Shown: positions 7,663 through 17,363, counted from the first letter of the stretch. The stretch is DNA of 64,000 nt from Pseudonocardia sp. (GCF_029263155.1 NZ_JAJCYB010000099.1:1-64000), one strand, 5' to 3'. Notes: a model not told the origin generated them from the sequence alone. Numbers and translations: made by a program.

Positions 7663-8847
7663 GTGCACACATCACCGCCGGTCCCGGGGTTCGAGGAACG
7701 CCGCGTGCGCTCCGCCCGCCGGTTCGGCCGGATCGGCGTGATGAGCACCGTGCTGTACCTGCTGCTCGTGCCGATCCCGCTGTTCCTCGACGCCCTCCGG
7801 CCCGGCTTCGCGCCGATCATGGTCATGCTCTACGTGGCCGGGTTCGGCCTGCACGTGTGGCGGATCCGCGAGCTGATGCAGTCGCTGGGCCGCCCGGCCG
7901 CCACGTGGTTCACCGTCGCCGCGTCGGCCGTCGGGCTCGCGGTCACCGTGGTCGGGCTGGGCAGCGGGTCCCTCGGCTTCACCTGGTCCCTGCTGGGCGG
8001 GATCCTGCTCGGGGACATCGTCGGCGGCCTGCGGGCCCGGGTCACCGCCGTGTGGGTCGTCATGGCGAGCGTGCTCACGGCGGTGCTCGGCTTCTGGGTG
8101 ACCGGCCTGATCTATCCCACGGATCCCGAGTCCCAGGCGTTCCGCTGGATCAGCCTGGGCCTCGCCGTGATGTACGTGGCCGGCATGTGGATCCTCGACG
8201 TCGAACGGCTGTGGTGGCTCAAGGCCGTCATCGACCTGGACGGTGCCCGCCGCACGGCCGCCGAGCTGGCCACGGCCCGCGAGCGGCTGCGCCTCGCCGA
8301 CGACCTGCACGACATCCTCGGCCACGCCCTCGAGGTCGTCGCGTTCAAGAGCGAGTTGGCGGCACGGCTACCCGACCAGGAGCGCGCGCGCAGCGAGATG
8401 GTGGAGGTGCAGCGCGTGGCGCGCGAGTCGCTGTCGGAGGTGCGCGCGCTCGTCCGCGACACCCGCACCACCGATCTGGTCACCGAGATCGCCGGGGCCC
8501 GCGCCGTGCTCGACTCCGCCGGCGTCGTCCTCGTGGTGCGCGGCGATCCCACGACCGTCGGCCCCACCGCCCGCAACGTGCTCGGCCGCGTCCTGCGCGA
8601 GGCCATGACCAACGTGCTCCGGCACGCCGAGCCGAGTCACTGCACCATCGAGATCCACGTGGAGAACGGCGACGCGCGCTTGCGTGTCGTCAACGACGGG
8701 GCCCTTCCCTCCGGTGAGGCCGACGCGGGAACGGGCCTGGCGGCGCTGGATCGCTACCTCCACGAGCATGCGGGCCACCTCGACGCGGGCCTCACCGACG
8801 ACGGGACCTTCCGCCTGGACGCGATCCTGCCGGTGGGTGCCCGATGA
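7663..8847 (+). CDS. DesK/LiaS-type sensor histidine kinase
   Basis: A 394-residue kinase from the GTG at 7663; an in-frame start at 7579 is less likely because it precedes the hydrophobic domain by a basic, unconserved stretch. About six membrane helices occupy the first half. The dimerisation/phosphoacceptor motif LADDLHDILGHALE has His216 as the phosphorylation site, and an HATPase_c domain follows with REAMTNVLRHA (N box) and GTGLAALDRYL (G box). It overlaps its response regulator by 4 nt. It probably senses a membrane-active compound and controls the divergent exporter. Confidence 0.92.
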   Translation: MHTSPPVPGFEERRVRSARRFGRIGVMSTVLYLLLVPIPLFLDALRPGFAPIMVMLYVAGFGLHVWRIRELMQSLGRPAATWFTVAASAVGLAVTVVGLGSGSLGFTWSLLGGILLGDIVGGLRARVTAVWVVMASVLTAVLGFWVTGLIYPTDPESQAFRWISLGLAVMYVAGMWILDVERLWWLKAVIDLDGARRTAAELATARERLRLADDLHDILGHALEVVAFKSELAARLPDQERARSEMVEVQRVARESLSEVRALVRDTRTTDLVTEIAGARAVLDSAGVVLVVRGDPTTVGPTARNVLGRVLREAMTNVLRHAEPSHCTIEIHVENGDARLRVVNDGALPSGEADAGTGLAALDRYLHEHAGHLDAGLTDDGTFRLDAILPVGAR

Positions 8848-9512
8848 GCGAGCCTTCGGGCGCGGGCCGTGCCGACCGGTCACGGAACGGGGCTGCGGCG
8901 ACGACGCGGATCCGGCTCGTACTCGCCGACGACGAGTCCCTCACCCGGGGAGCGGTGGGAGCGCTGCTCGGGCTGGAGGCCGACCTCCTCGTGGTCGGGG
9001 AGGCGGGCACCGGCGACGAGGCGGTGACCGCGGTCGCCGAGCACCGGCCGGACGTCGCGGTCCTGGACGTGGAGATGCCCGGGCGCGACGGCGCCGAGGT
9101 GGCCCAGTGGGTGGCCGCCAACGTGCCGGGCACCCGCTGCATCATCCTCACCCGACACGCCCGGCCCGGGGTGCTGCGCCGGGCCCTGGCCGCCGGCGCC
9201 GCGGGGTTCGTCACCAAGAGCGCCCCGGCCACCGTGCTGGCGGACGTGATCCGCCGCGTCCACCGCGGCGGCCGGTACGTCGACCCCGACCTCGCCATGA
9301 CCGCGCTGATGACCGAGGAGTGCCCGCTCACCGACCGCGAGCTGGACGTGCTGCGCCACGTCGACGCCTCCGGCACAGCGGCCGACATCGCAGGCCGCGT
9401 GCACCTCTCACCCGGGACGGTGCGCAACTACCTGTCGTCGGCGATGCACAAGCTGGGCGTCGGCACCCGCATGGAGGCCGTCGAGCAGGCCCGCGACCAC
9501 GGTTGGCTCTGA
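8844..9512 (+). CDS. LuxR/NarL-family response regulator
   Basis: A 222-residue protein with an N-terminal receiver domain (acidic pair in VLADDESL, phosphoacceptor Asp75 in VLDVEMP, Thr/Ser in CIILTRHARP, Lys in FVTKSAP). The C-terminal LuxR helix-turn-helix reads LTDRELDVLRHV then HLSPGTVRNYLSSAMHKLG. It is translationally coupled to the kinase gene. It likely binds the 7606-7621 palindrome. Confidence 0.93.
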   Translation: MSEPSGAGRADRSRNGAAATTRIRLVLADDESLTRGAVGALLGLEADLLVVGEAGTGDEAVTAVAEHRPDVAVLDVEMPGRDGAEVAQWVAANVPGTRCIILTRHARPGVLRRALAAGAAGFVTKSAPATVLADVIRRVHRGGRYVDPDLAMTALMTEECPLTDRELDVLRHVDASGTAADIAGRVHLSPGTVRNYLSSAMHKLGVGTRMEAVEQARDHGWL

Positions 9513-9547
9513 CGCACCGCGGCGCGGACCAGTAGGGTCTACCGGCG

Positions 9548-10459
9548 ATGGACGACCAGCGCCGCAGCCCCGCCGGCCCACCGGCCCACCGGCCCCAGTC
9601 GCCGCCACCGGTCGCCCCGTTCCACGACCCCGTGCCGCCGCAGCCGCCCTCGCGGCCCGCGGCGTGGAAGCGGCTCACCCGTACCGTCCGGGGCGCCGCC
9701 GGACTCGGCATCGGGGCCGCCGCGCTCCTGCTCTGGCCGTTCTCCGACTGGTCGGCGATCCCGTGGCTCGCCGGCGTGGCGGTGCTGGTGCTGCTCGCGC
9801 TGCTGCGCCTGGACCGGCTGCTGCGCGGCTGGGTCTGGCACCTCGCGGGCCTCGTCGTCGTCGGCGGGCTGATGCTGTCGACCAGCCCGTGGGCGTGGGC
9901 AGTTGCCGCGAGCATCGGGGTGCTGGTCGCCGGGCTGCTGCAGCTGCCCGCCTGGCGTCTCGCCGCCGTCGGTGCGGCGCTGTGCCTGGTCAGCGGTGTG
10001 GCGTTCGCATTCGTCAACGTGCAGGACGCGCGGGAGGCGGCCGCCGCACAGGCGCAGACCAACGCGCTGGACAAGGGTCGGCAGGGGTTCGCTACTCCGA
10101 TCGAGGTCCTGCCTGCGCTGCTCAACAGACTTGCGTACGGAGACCGGCCGGAGGCCGCGGCCGCGGTGTGCGACAACCTCCTGTCGGCGCCGGCTGCGGC
10201 GTCGTTCACGGCTTCCCTGGAGGCCCCGGACTGTCCGTCGGCAGTGAAGGCACTGGCTTCGCGGGTGTCCGAGCCGAACGACTACGCCGACGCCGAGGCG
10301 CCCTCCCGTGTGCAGGGCGACGGGTTGGCCGTCGACGCCTGCGCTCTCACCTGGGAGGCCGTGGCCGCCGGACCACAGCTCGGACGTCTCACCGTGGGCC
10401 GGGAAGGCACCGGCCAGACCTACATCGTCACCTCGTTCGCGGCGTGCGGAGCCTCATGA
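9548..10459 (+). CDS. membrane protein of unknown function
   Basis: A 303-residue protein with a Pro-rich cytoplasmic N terminus (about 45 residues), four to five membrane helices between residues 50 and 155, and an extracytoplasmic C-terminal domain with four well-spaced Cys. That domain reads NRLAYGDRPEAAAAVCDNLLSAPAAASFTAS and ends YIVTSFAACGAS. The tail domain looks like a small exported sensor or NTF2/lipoprotein-like fold, but no family is recognised. It is convergent with the Fe-S reductase gene, with only 16 nt between the stops. Confidence 0.75.
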   Translation: MDDQRRSPAGPPAHRPQSPPPVAPFHDPVPPQPPSRPAAWKRLTRTVRGAAGLGIGAAALLLWPFSDWSAIPWLAGVAVLVLLALLRLDRLLRGWVWHLAGLVVVGGLMLSTSPWAWAVAASIGVLVAGLLQLPAWRLAAVGAALCLVSGVAFAFVNVQDAREAAAAQAQTNALDKGRQGFATPIEVLPALLNRLAYGDRPEAAAAVCDNLLSAPAAASFTASLEAPDCPSAVKALASRVSEPNDYADAEAPSRVQGDGLAVDACALTWEAVAAGPQLGRLTVGREGTGQTYIVTSFAACGAS

Positions 10460-10475
10460 TCTGAACGGACGGGGC

Positions 10476-12842
10476 TCAGCTCTGGGAGTCACCCTGCGCG
10501 GGTTCCTTCGCCGGCTCGGAGTCCGACGCCGAGCCGTTGGCGGAGCTGTGGCCGTTGGTGTCGGTGTCCCCCCGCCTGACGGCGGCGAGCAGCATCTGCG
10601 AGACGTCCTGTACCTGCATGCCCTCGCCCTCGCCCTCGCCCTGCTTCTGGGTGAGGCCGTCGGTGAGCATGGTCTTGCAGAACGGGCAGCCGACGGCGAT
10701 GGTGCCGCCGCTCGCCGCCCCGTCGGAACCGGCCACGGGCGTGTCGAGGTTGGCGCCCCGCGCGTTGAGCGCGGTCTTGCTCGGGGTGTCGGCGCCGGAG
10801 AGGGTGGCGATGGCCTCCTCGGTGCGGTTGACGTTGACCCGCTGCCCGATCCGCTCCTCCATCCACATCTGTGCACCACCGGCGCCGCAACACATCGAAC
10901 GGTCGGCGTGCCGGGGCATCTCCGTGAGCGTCGCGACCGCGCCGACGAGGGCGCGGGGCTCCTCGTACACGTCGTTGTGCCGGCCCAGGTAGCAGGGGTC
11001 GTGATAGGTGACGGGCGCGAGCTTGTCCTCGGACGGGGCGGCGACCGGGACGAGCTTGCCCTCGCGGACCAGCTTGTTCAGCAACTGCGTGTGGTGGACG
11101 ACCTCGTAGTGCCCGTCGAGCTGCGGGTACTCCCGGCCCAGCGTGTTCAGGCAGTGCGGGCAGGTGGTCACGATCTTGCGGGTGCCCGGCTCGCGGCCCT
11201 CGAACACCGAGTTCAGGACCTCGACGTTCTGCTGGGCGAGCATCTGGAACAGGAACTCGTTGCCCGAGCGACGCGCCGGGTCACCGGTGCAGGTCTCCTC
11301 GGGCCCGAGCACCGTGTACTCGACACCCGCGCGGTGCAGCAGCTCCGCGGTGGCCTGCACGGTCTTCTTCGCGCCGTCGTCGAACGCACCCGCGCAGCCG
11401 ATCCAGAACAGGTACTCGGTCTCCGGGGCCAGCTCGCCGTCGAAGACGTTGACGGTGAAGCCGAGCTTCTTGGTCCAGTCCAGGCGCTCCTTGGAGTTCT
11501 GCCCCCAGGGATTGCCCTTGTTCTCCAGGTTCTTGAACAGCGTGCCCAGCTCGGAAGGGAACTCCGACTCGATGAGCACCTGGTGGCGGCGCATGTCCAT
11601 GATGTGGTCGACGTGCTCGATGTCGACCGGGCACTGCTCCACGCACGCCCCGCAGCTGGTGCACGACCACAGCACGTCCGGGTCGATGACCCCGCCCTGC
11701 TCCGCGGTGCCCACGAGCGGGCGCGCGGCCTGGTCCGGGCCGGACCCGCGGACCCGCTCGAAGCCCGACTCGGGTACCCCGTGTCCGGGGTGCGCGGTGA
11801 GCCCGGCCGAGAAGTCGATCGACCCCTCCTCCGGCATGTCCCGGCCGCCGATCATGTACGGCGCCTTCGCGTTCATGTGGTCGCGCAGATCCATGATCAA
11901 CAGCTTCGGCGACAGCGGCTTGCCGGTGTTCCAGGCCGGGCACTGGGACTGGCAGCGGCCGCACTCGGTGCAGGTCGCGAAGTCCAGCATGCCCTTCCAG
12001 GTGAAGTCCTCGATCCGGCCGCGACCGAAGACGTCGTCCTCGCCCGGGTCCTCGAAGTCGATCTTCTTGCCGTTCGACTCCATCGCCGGCAGCGGGCCCA
12101 GGGCCTTCGGGAAGCGCTTGGCCGAGACGTTGATCGGCGCGGTGAAGATGTGCAGGTGCTTGCTGTAGGCGACGATCACCGTGAAGACCAGCATCACGCC
12201 GATGTGCAGCAGCAGGCCGATGGACTCGACGACCTCCAGGGTCGGCTCGGGCACACCCGCGAACAGCGTCCCGAGACCGATCGACGCCCATGCGCCGGAG
12301 GTGTAGGGCAGGTACCCCAGCGCCGAGGCCGCTGCCCGGTAGAGGAACAGCGTCCACAGCACGTTGAAGATCATGAACAGGATCAGCCACGCACCGCCGG
12401 TGTGGCTGCCGTAGAACCGCGAGTCCCGGGCCTTGCGCTCCGGAGCGTTGCGCAGCCGGATCACCGAGAACACGCCCAGCGAGACCAGCGCCAGCACCGC
12501 GATCGTGTCCTGCAGGAAGCCCAGCACCGGCCAGGTGCCGATCAGCGGGATCGCGAAGTCCGGCACGAACAGCGCACCGTAGGCCTCGATGTAGACCGTG
12601 ATCAGGATGACGAACGCGTAGAAGGTGAACAGGTGCGCCAACCCGGGCACCGACCACTTCAACAGCCTGCGCTGCCCGAACACCTCGACGAACTGCGCGC
12701 GTACCCGCTGCCCCAGCCCGTCGGCGCGGTCGTTCGCCGGCTGGCCCGACGAGATCAGCTTGTAGATCCAGAACGCGCGGCGGCCCGAGACCGCGACCGC
12801 GATCACGGTCATCGCCAGGCCGATGATCAGTCTCTCGAGCAC
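10476..12842 (-). CDS. etfD: membrane-bound Fe-S reductase of the EtfD/HdrD type
   Basis: A 788-residue protein. The N-terminal 230 residues form a nitrate-reductase-gamma-like domain of about five helices for quinone/haem. Two [4Fe-4S] ferredoxin motifs follow, CTECGRCQSQCP and CTSCGACVEQCP, then two cysteine-rich CCG domains (ending HDPCYLGRHNDVYEEPR and MCCGAGGAQMWMEE), and an acidic tail. The mycobacterial homologue Rv0338c (EtfD) passes electrons from ETF, and so from acyl-CoA dehydrogenases, to menaquinone. GTG start with GGAGGAAG 7-8 nt upstream. No etfAB is nearby. Confidence 0.9.
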   Translation of the reverse strand: MLERLIIGLAMTVIAVAVSGRRAFWIYKLISSGQPANDRADGLGQRVRAQFVEVFGQRRLLKWSVPGLAHLFTFYAFVILITVYIEAYGALFVPDFAIPLIGTWPVLGFLQDTIAVLALVSLGVFSVIRLRNAPERKARDSRFYGSHTGGAWLILFMIFNVLWTLFLYRAAASALGYLPYTSGAWASIGLGTLFAGVPEPTLEVVESIGLLLHIGVMLVFTVIVAYSKHLHIFTAPINVSAKRFPKALGPLPAMESNGKKIDFEDPGEDDVFGRGRIEDFTWKGMLDFATCTECGRCQSQCPAWNTGKPLSPKLLIMDLRDHMNAKAPYMIGGRDMPEEGSIDFSAGLTAHPGHGVPESGFERVRGSGPDQAARPLVGTAEQGGVIDPDVLWSCTSCGACVEQCPVDIEHVDHIMDMRRHQVLIESEFPSELGTLFKNLENKGNPWGQNSKERLDWTKKLGFTVNVFDGELAPETEYLFWIGCAGAFDDGAKKTVQATAELLHRAGVEYTVLGPEETCTGDPARRSGNEFLFQMLAQQNVEVLNSVFEGREPGTRKIVTTCPHCLNTLGREYPQLDGHYEVVHHTQLLNKLVREGKLVPVAAPSEDKLAPVTYHDPCYLGRHNDVYEEPRALVGAVATLTEMPRHADRSMCCGAGGAQMWMEERIGQRVNVNRTEEAIATLSGADTPSKTALNARGANLDTPVAGSDGAASGGTIAVGCPFCKTMLTDGLTQKQGEGEGEGMQVQDVSQMLLAAVRRGDTDTNGHSSANGSASDSEPAKEPAQGDSQS

Positions 12843-13158
12843 GGGTACTTCCTCCCATACTGGACCGCGAGTGGTGGACCGCGGCCCGCTGCGCAGCAGA
12901 CTAGACGCTCGGGTCGGGGCTGCCTGCCCGGACGCCGCAGCGGATCACGGCGAACTTACCCGGCGGTAACCACCGACTCCAGTCGGGACACGGTGACGGA
13001 CGCCTCAGTCCCCGGCAGCGTCTGCACATCACTGAAGGATCTGCGTCCGAACAGGAGAGAATCACCGGAACAGATGAAGCGCAGCAGAACGGGCCCTTCA
13101 GCCGGCTCCGGGTGTTGAGATCGCAGTCGTGGAACAGTCGCCGGCGGGGGGAGCATAC
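12843..13158. other. intergenic region with no supported gene
   Basis: These 316 bases hold the promoter region of the minus-strand reductase gene on the left and the leader of the plus-strand secreted protein on the right (G-rich ribosome site at about 13146-13153). I see no RNA gene or strong dyad. Confidence 0.6.
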
Positions 13159-13647
13159 ATGAGACAATACGCATGGATCGGGATCGCACTGCGAGTCGGA
13201 ACGACGGTGATGGTCGTCCTGACGCTCGTGACCATCGGGTGGACGAGACCGGAAAACGCTCCGTCGTACGACGGGAGCGACATCGAACTCGTGTCAGCCG
13301 GTGGATGTACGGTCAGAAGCGGTCCGGCCACCCTCAACCAGAACTGTATCCATGTCAGGGGCGAAGGCCTCCACGTGGACAGCATCAACGGCTACATCCA
13401 GGCCGGTTCCTTCCCCTACGGCCCATCCACCGTCTGTGAGATCACCGTCGAGATGACCGGCACCCTCGCCGGCAACGTTCCGTATTTCGTGTCGGCCAGG
13501 ACGAAGCCCGGCTGTTCGTTCATCTCTCGGGGAATCACGGCGACGGTGAACAAGAAATTCGCACCGGACTCCAAGATATGCAGCCGTACGTACTGGGGGG
13601 CGACCTATGGTTGGTCGACGCCAGCCTGCATCACCGTACGGTACTGA
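13159..13647 (+). CDS. exported or membrane-anchored six-cysteine protein, unknown function
   Basis: A 162-residue protein with an N-terminal hydrophobic helix (about residues 4-24, MRQYAWIGIALRVGTTVMVV), serving as signal peptide or anchor. The extracellular beta-rich domain has six Cys (GGCTVRSG, NQNCIHV, TVCEITV, PGCSFIS, KICSRTYW, PACITVRY), enough for three disulfides. The ATG at 13159 is preferred over the GTG at 13129 because a strong G-rich ribosome site lies 6-12 nt upstream. Codon choice includes AT-ending codons rare in the neighbours, suggesting recent acquisition. No family is recognised. Confidence 0.75.
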   Translation: MRQYAWIGIALRVGTTVMVVLTLVTIGWTRPENAPSYDGSDIELVSAGGCTVRSGPATLNQNCIHVRGEGLHVDSINGYIQAGSFPYGPSTVCEITVEMTGTLAGNVPYFVSARTKPGCSFISRGITATVNKKFAPDSKICSRTYWGATYGWSTPACITVRY

Positions 13648-13694
13648 GACTGCTCGCCATCCATTCGGATGGCGGTGAAAGACGCCGGCGACCG

Positions 13695-13731
13695 GACGTG
13701 AGCCGCACGTGTCCGCGGTGCGGCTCACGTC
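13695..13731. terminator. 13-bp perfect hairpin
   Basis: GACGTGAGCCGCA at 13695-13707 pairs perfectly with 13719-13731 around an 11-nt loop. It lies 48 nt after the six-cysteine protein gene and before the secretion-like locus, so it probably separates the two transcription units. Confidence 0.75.
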
Positions 13732-13835
13732 TATGCTCAACCCGGGCGGACATGGTGTACTCGGAGGCTCCGGGACGTCGGTCTTGGGGCGGGTACCGAG
13801 CAACCTCGGGCTGGTCGGGCCACGAGGATGGAGCG

Positions 13836-14102
13836 ATGATGATCGGACCAGAAGCGCTCGTCGCGCTGGTTGCACAGGCAGTATCGTCAGGCCCACTACA
13901 GCAGTGGATCCAGGACAACGTCGTACCGCTGATCCTGCTCGGGATCGCGATCATCCTGCTGTGGATCGGCGGGCGCGGCGACAACGCCGGTGTGGCCCGC
14001 CGCAGTGTCGGACTCATCATCGGACTCGTCGCCCTGGGAATCGCCGTGTCGGGCAACGGCCCGGAGATCGGTAGCTTCCTGGCAAGCCTCCTCACCGGGT
14101 GA
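13836..14102 (+). CDS. small two-helix membrane protein (VirB2/pilin-like position)
   Basis: An 88-residue protein. An amphipathic N terminus (IGPEALVALVAQAVSSGPLQQW) is followed by two membrane helices (VPLILLGIAIILLWIGG and VGLIIGLVALGIAVSG) linked by a short basic loop. It is first in the run leading to a VirB4-like ATPase, where VirB2/TrbC pilins normally lie; the size and hairpin plan fit, but similarity by eye is only topological. It starts at tandem ATGs (13836/13839) behind a GGAG site. Its end overlaps the next start by 4 nt. Confidence 0.75.
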   Translation: MMIGPEALVALVAQAVSSGPLQQWIQDNVVPLILLGIAIILLWIGGRGDNAGVARRSVGLIIGLVALGIAVSGNGPEIGSFLASLLTG

Positions 14103-14509
14103 ACGGCGTGCTCGTCCGCACCGATGACGAGGTGTACCGGGTCGACTCCGTCTGGCTCGGTCCGCCGCGCGCCACGTTCCCCTGGCGCGCCCGCTACGTC
14201 TCCTACGGCGTCGGGCTGCTCGTGATGATCCTGGTGATGTTCGTCCAGCGCCGGGTGGGCATCGGGTTGGACTTCTTCTCCGTGGCCTGGGCCCTCGTGC
14301 TCACCGTCGTCGTCACCCGGTTCCTCGGTCAGCGCATCGACTACGAGCGCCCGCTGGGCCAGGTCGTCACCCTGTTCGGGCACGAGGTGCGCGGCCCGCG
14401 ACGGCGAACGGCGGTGGCCGGTGGCCCCGTCCGGTCCGGTCACGTCCGGCTGGGATCGGTCGTCAGGCCCGCCCACCGCAGGAAGGGTCGGGCCCGTGGC
14501 GCGGCGTGA
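14099..14509 (+). CDS. VirB3/PrgI-like small membrane protein
   Basis: A 136-residue protein with a short N-terminal segment (VLVRTDDEVYRVDSVWLGPP). A helix pair follows (YVSYGVGLLVMILVMFV and FFSVAWALVLTVVVTRFLG), and then a long basic tail. Small two-helix proteins directly before VirB4 are VirB3/PrgI in type IV systems, and the role is inferred from that position. GTG start overlapping the upstream stop; its basic tail overlaps the start of the ATPase gene by 14 nt, so translation is coupled. Confidence 0.75.
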   Translation: MNGVLVRTDDEVYRVDSVWLGPPRATFPWRARYVSYGVGLLVMILVMFVQRRVGIGLDFFSVAWALVLTVVVTRFLGQRIDYERPLGQVVTLFGHEVRGPRRRTAVAGGPVRSGHVRLGSVVRPAHRRKGRARGAA

Positions 14510-17363
14510 GAAGAAGCTCCGTGACGTCCCGCCCGTCGAACCGCGCCGCCGGCGCGGTCGGGCGCTGGCCGGTGAGTCGGGCCTGCCGAAGTACACCCCG
14601 GAGATCGCGCTGCGCTCCATCGAGGGCCACCTGACGCGGACCGGGACCCAGGTGATGGCGTGGTACCGGCTCGCCGCCCAGGCGTGGAGCTTCCGCAGCG
14701 ACTCCCAGCGCGAGGTGCTGATCCGCCAGATCGCCGCGCAGCTCGGCGAGCTGCAGGGCCGCTGGCTGCACCTGCGGGTCACCACCCGGCCCTACCCGGT
14801 GCACATGTGGGCCGAGTCGTTCGACAACAACGCGCTGGGCCGCATGCCCGATGTCGCGGGCGCGCTGGGCTGGGACGGTTTCCTGGAGGGCGAGCAGCGA
14901 CACCTGATGGGCCTGTCGATGTCGGACAAGGAGGTCTTCCTCGGCATCGAGGTCTCCGGGCGCGGGATGGTCGACCGGTGGATCGAGGCCGCCGCACCCG
15001 TACTCGGCCGGATCGCCCCCGCCGCCGTGCGCGCCGAGCTCGCGGCGCTGGACTCCGAGGTGGCCCACCTCGACGAGCTGGTGGCCGGCAACGGTCTCGA
15101 CGCCGTGCCGGCGAGTGCCGCGGACATCGCGTGGCTGATGCAGCGGTCCTGCGCGCTGGGCCTGCCCTCGCCACGCACGCTGTCGGTGGTGCCGGGCGGG
15201 GTCACCCGCTGGGAGACCGAGGACCTCGCCGGGTTCACCGACGGCATCGACATGTACCAGGAACCCTACGCCCCCACGGTGCGGGTGGCGGGCCGGATCC
15301 GGTCGCAGACGGTGCAACGCAACGTCGCCGTGCTGTCGGTGGGGCTGATGGAAGGGCTGCGTATCCCCGAGGTCGACGACCCGTGGATGCAGCACAGCGA
15401 CCGCCTGCCCTTTCCCGTCGAGTGGTCGGCGCGGATCTACGTCCGCCGCCCCGAGGAGGTGGCCGGTGAGCTGCAGCGCCAGATGGGCAAGGTGCGCTCC
15501 CAGATCCGGCACTACACCCACGACCACGATCTCGACCCCCCGATGTCGCTGGCGCGCCAGGCCGACCGGGTGCTGGAGGTCGAGGACGAGCTGACCACCG
15601 GGCTCACCCAGCTCAACACCCGCCTCTACGGCTGGTGGCGGGTGGCCGTGGCGGGCAAGGACGAGGCCGAGGCGGTCAGCCGCGCGCAACAGGTGCTCGA
15701 CATCTACCGGCCCAAGGTCCAGATGGAGCACCCGGAGGCGCAGTACAAGTACGCCCGCGAGTTCATCCCGGGCGAGCCGCTGGCGTCCACCGCCTACCGC
15801 CGCCGGGGCTCGGTCACCTGGGCCGCCGCGGCGGTCCCCGCGGCCACGGCGAGCGTCGGCGACCGGCGCGGCATCATGATCGGCGAGACGTGCACCGCCA
15901 CCCGCCGCCCGGTCGCCTGGGACCCATGGCTGGCCCAGGAGGTGCGCCGGGCCTCCGGCCTGACCGCCGTCGTCGGCGGGCTGGGATCCGGGAAGTCCTT
16001 CCTCACCGGGCTGATCGTCTACAAGACGCTGCGTTCGGGCGCCACCTGGACGGTGCTCGACCCGTCCGGTCCGCTGGCCGAGCTCACCCGGCTGCCGGAG
16101 CTGGCCCCGTTCTCCCGGCACATCAACCTGCTGCGCGCCGACCCCGGCATCCTCAACCCGTACCGGGTCGTCGCCGAGCCGCGGCGTGACCACTTCGCCG
16201 ACGAGGAGGACCCCGAGCGGGCGTGGCGCCGCGAGCGCAGCCTCGCCGCCGCCACGAGACGCCGGCTCGTCCTCGACGTCCTCACCGGGCTGCTGCCCTA
16301 CGACCTGTCCCGGCTCCCGCACACCCGCATCGTGCTGCTGCGTGCCGTCCGTGAGGTGGGTGGCGGGCACGACCGGCACCCCGGTCTGGTCATCGACGCC
16401 CTGCGCCGGCACGCGCGCGACGGCGAGGAGCACGCGGGGGTCGTCGCCGACTTCCTCGACGAGCGCCGCGAGCTCCCGCAGGCCGCGTTGCTGTTCCCCG
16501 ACACCACCCGCGACGACCCGTGGACCGCCGACCGCGACTTCCGCCTGACCGTGCTCACGATGCAGGGCATGACCCTGCCCCGCCCGGGGAGCCCGCGCGA
16601 GGAGTGGACCGACGGGGAGTCCCTCGCCGTCGAGCTGCTGAACCTGGCCTCCTGGCTCACGCAGCGCACCATCTACGAGGCGGACCGCAACCTGCGCAAG
16701 GGTGTGGCCCTCGACGAGACGCACTTCCTGTCCCAGGTGCCCACCGGCAAGGTCCTCATCGACCGGCTCGCCCGCGACTCCCGCAAGTTCAACGTCCGCG
16801 CCCTGTTCGCGTCACAGCTGGCAGGCGACCTGTTGCGCGTCTCCGGGTTCGCGTCGCTGGTCAACGCGGTGTTCGTCGGCCGCACCGACGACGGCGAGGC
16901 CCAGGACGAGGCGTTGCGGCTGCTCAAGGTGCCCACCGGGGTCGGCTACGAGCAGATGCTCGGCACGCTCTCGCCACGCCCGCGCCACGACGACCGCCCC
17001 GACGACACGCCGCGCCAGTTCGTGTTCGCCGACGGGCACGGCGGCGTCGAGAAGATCCGGATCGACCTGGAGGCCCCGCACCTGGAACACGTCCGGGCCG
17101 CGCTGGACACCAACCCGGACGCCTCCCGGGTGTCGGTCCGGGGGGTCCCGGTGCCCGCCGCCGCCGCGCCCGCCGCGGTGCTGGCACCTGACGAGCCGGC
17201 CCCACCACGGCCCGCCGAGCTGGTCGTCGACCCCGCCGACGACGACGTGCTCGACGACTTCGGCGAGCTCGACGACGACGTGCTCGGCCTGACCCGCAAC
17301 GGGCACCACGACAGCACGACCGTGGACGACCGGGAACGGGTGGCCGGGGAGAGCGTGCGGTGA
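14496..17363 (+). CDS. VirB4-like secretion ATPase
   Basis: A 955-residue cytoplasmic ATPase. The N-terminal half (about residues 30-470) resembles the VirB4/TraC interaction domain. The motor half has Walker A GGLGSGKS with Lys500, Walker B VALDETHFL (Asp740-Glu741), and a downstream RNFNV/ALFASQLAGDLL-like sensor region. An acidic, low-complexity tail of about 90 residues ends the protein. VirB4 proteins power assembly and transport in type IV secretion. The GTG at 14496 is chosen because an AGGAAGGG site precedes it. Codon use matches the chromosome, so it is not a recent import. Confidence 0.85.
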   Translation: MARREKKLRDVPPVEPRRRRGRALAGESGLPKYTPEIALRSIEGHLTRTGTQVMAWYRLAAQAWSFRSDSQREVLIRQIAAQLGELQGRWLHLRVTTRPYPVHMWAESFDNNALGRMPDVAGALGWDGFLEGEQRHLMGLSMSDKEVFLGIEVSGRGMVDRWIEAAAPVLGRIAPAAVRAELAALDSEVAHLDELVAGNGLDAVPASAADIAWLMQRSCALGLPSPRTLSVVPGGVTRWETEDLAGFTDGIDMYQEPYAPTVRVAGRIRSQTVQRNVAVLSVGLMEGLRIPEVDDPWMQHSDRLPFPVEWSARIYVRRPEEVAGELQRQMGKVRSQIRHYTHDHDLDPPMSLARQADRVLEVEDELTTGLTQLNTRLYGWWRVAVAGKDEAEAVSRAQQVLDIYRPKVQMEHPEAQYKYAREFIPGEPLASTAYRRRGSVTWAAAAVPAATASVGDRRGIMIGETCTATRRPVAWDPWLAQEVRRASGLTAVVGGLGSGKSFLTGLIVYKTLRSGATWTVLDPSGPLAELTRLPELAPFSRHINLLRADPGILNPYRVVAEPRRDHFADEEDPERAWRRERSLAAATRRRLVLDVLTGLLPYDLSRLPHTRIVLLRAVREVGGGHDRHPGLVIDALRRHARDGEEHAGVVADFLDERRELPQAALLFPDTTRDDPWTADRDFRLTVLTMQGMTLPRPGSPREEWTDGESLAVELLNLASWLTQRTIYEADRNLRKGVALDETHFLSQVPTGKVLIDRLARDSRKFNVRALFASQLAGDLLRVSGFASLVNAVFVGRTDDGEAQDEALRLLKVPTGVGYEQMLGTLSPRPRHDDRPDDTPRQFVFADGHGGVEKIRIDLEAPHLEHVRAALDTNPDASRVSVRGVPVPAAAAPAAVLAPDEPAPPRPAELVVDPADDDVLDDFGELDDDVLGLTRNGHHDSTTVDDRERVAGESVR

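Noticed and set aside
10308..13118. Plus-strand open frame of 936 codons
   Set aside because: It is antisense to the EtfD-type reductase, which has unmistakable Fe-S motifs.
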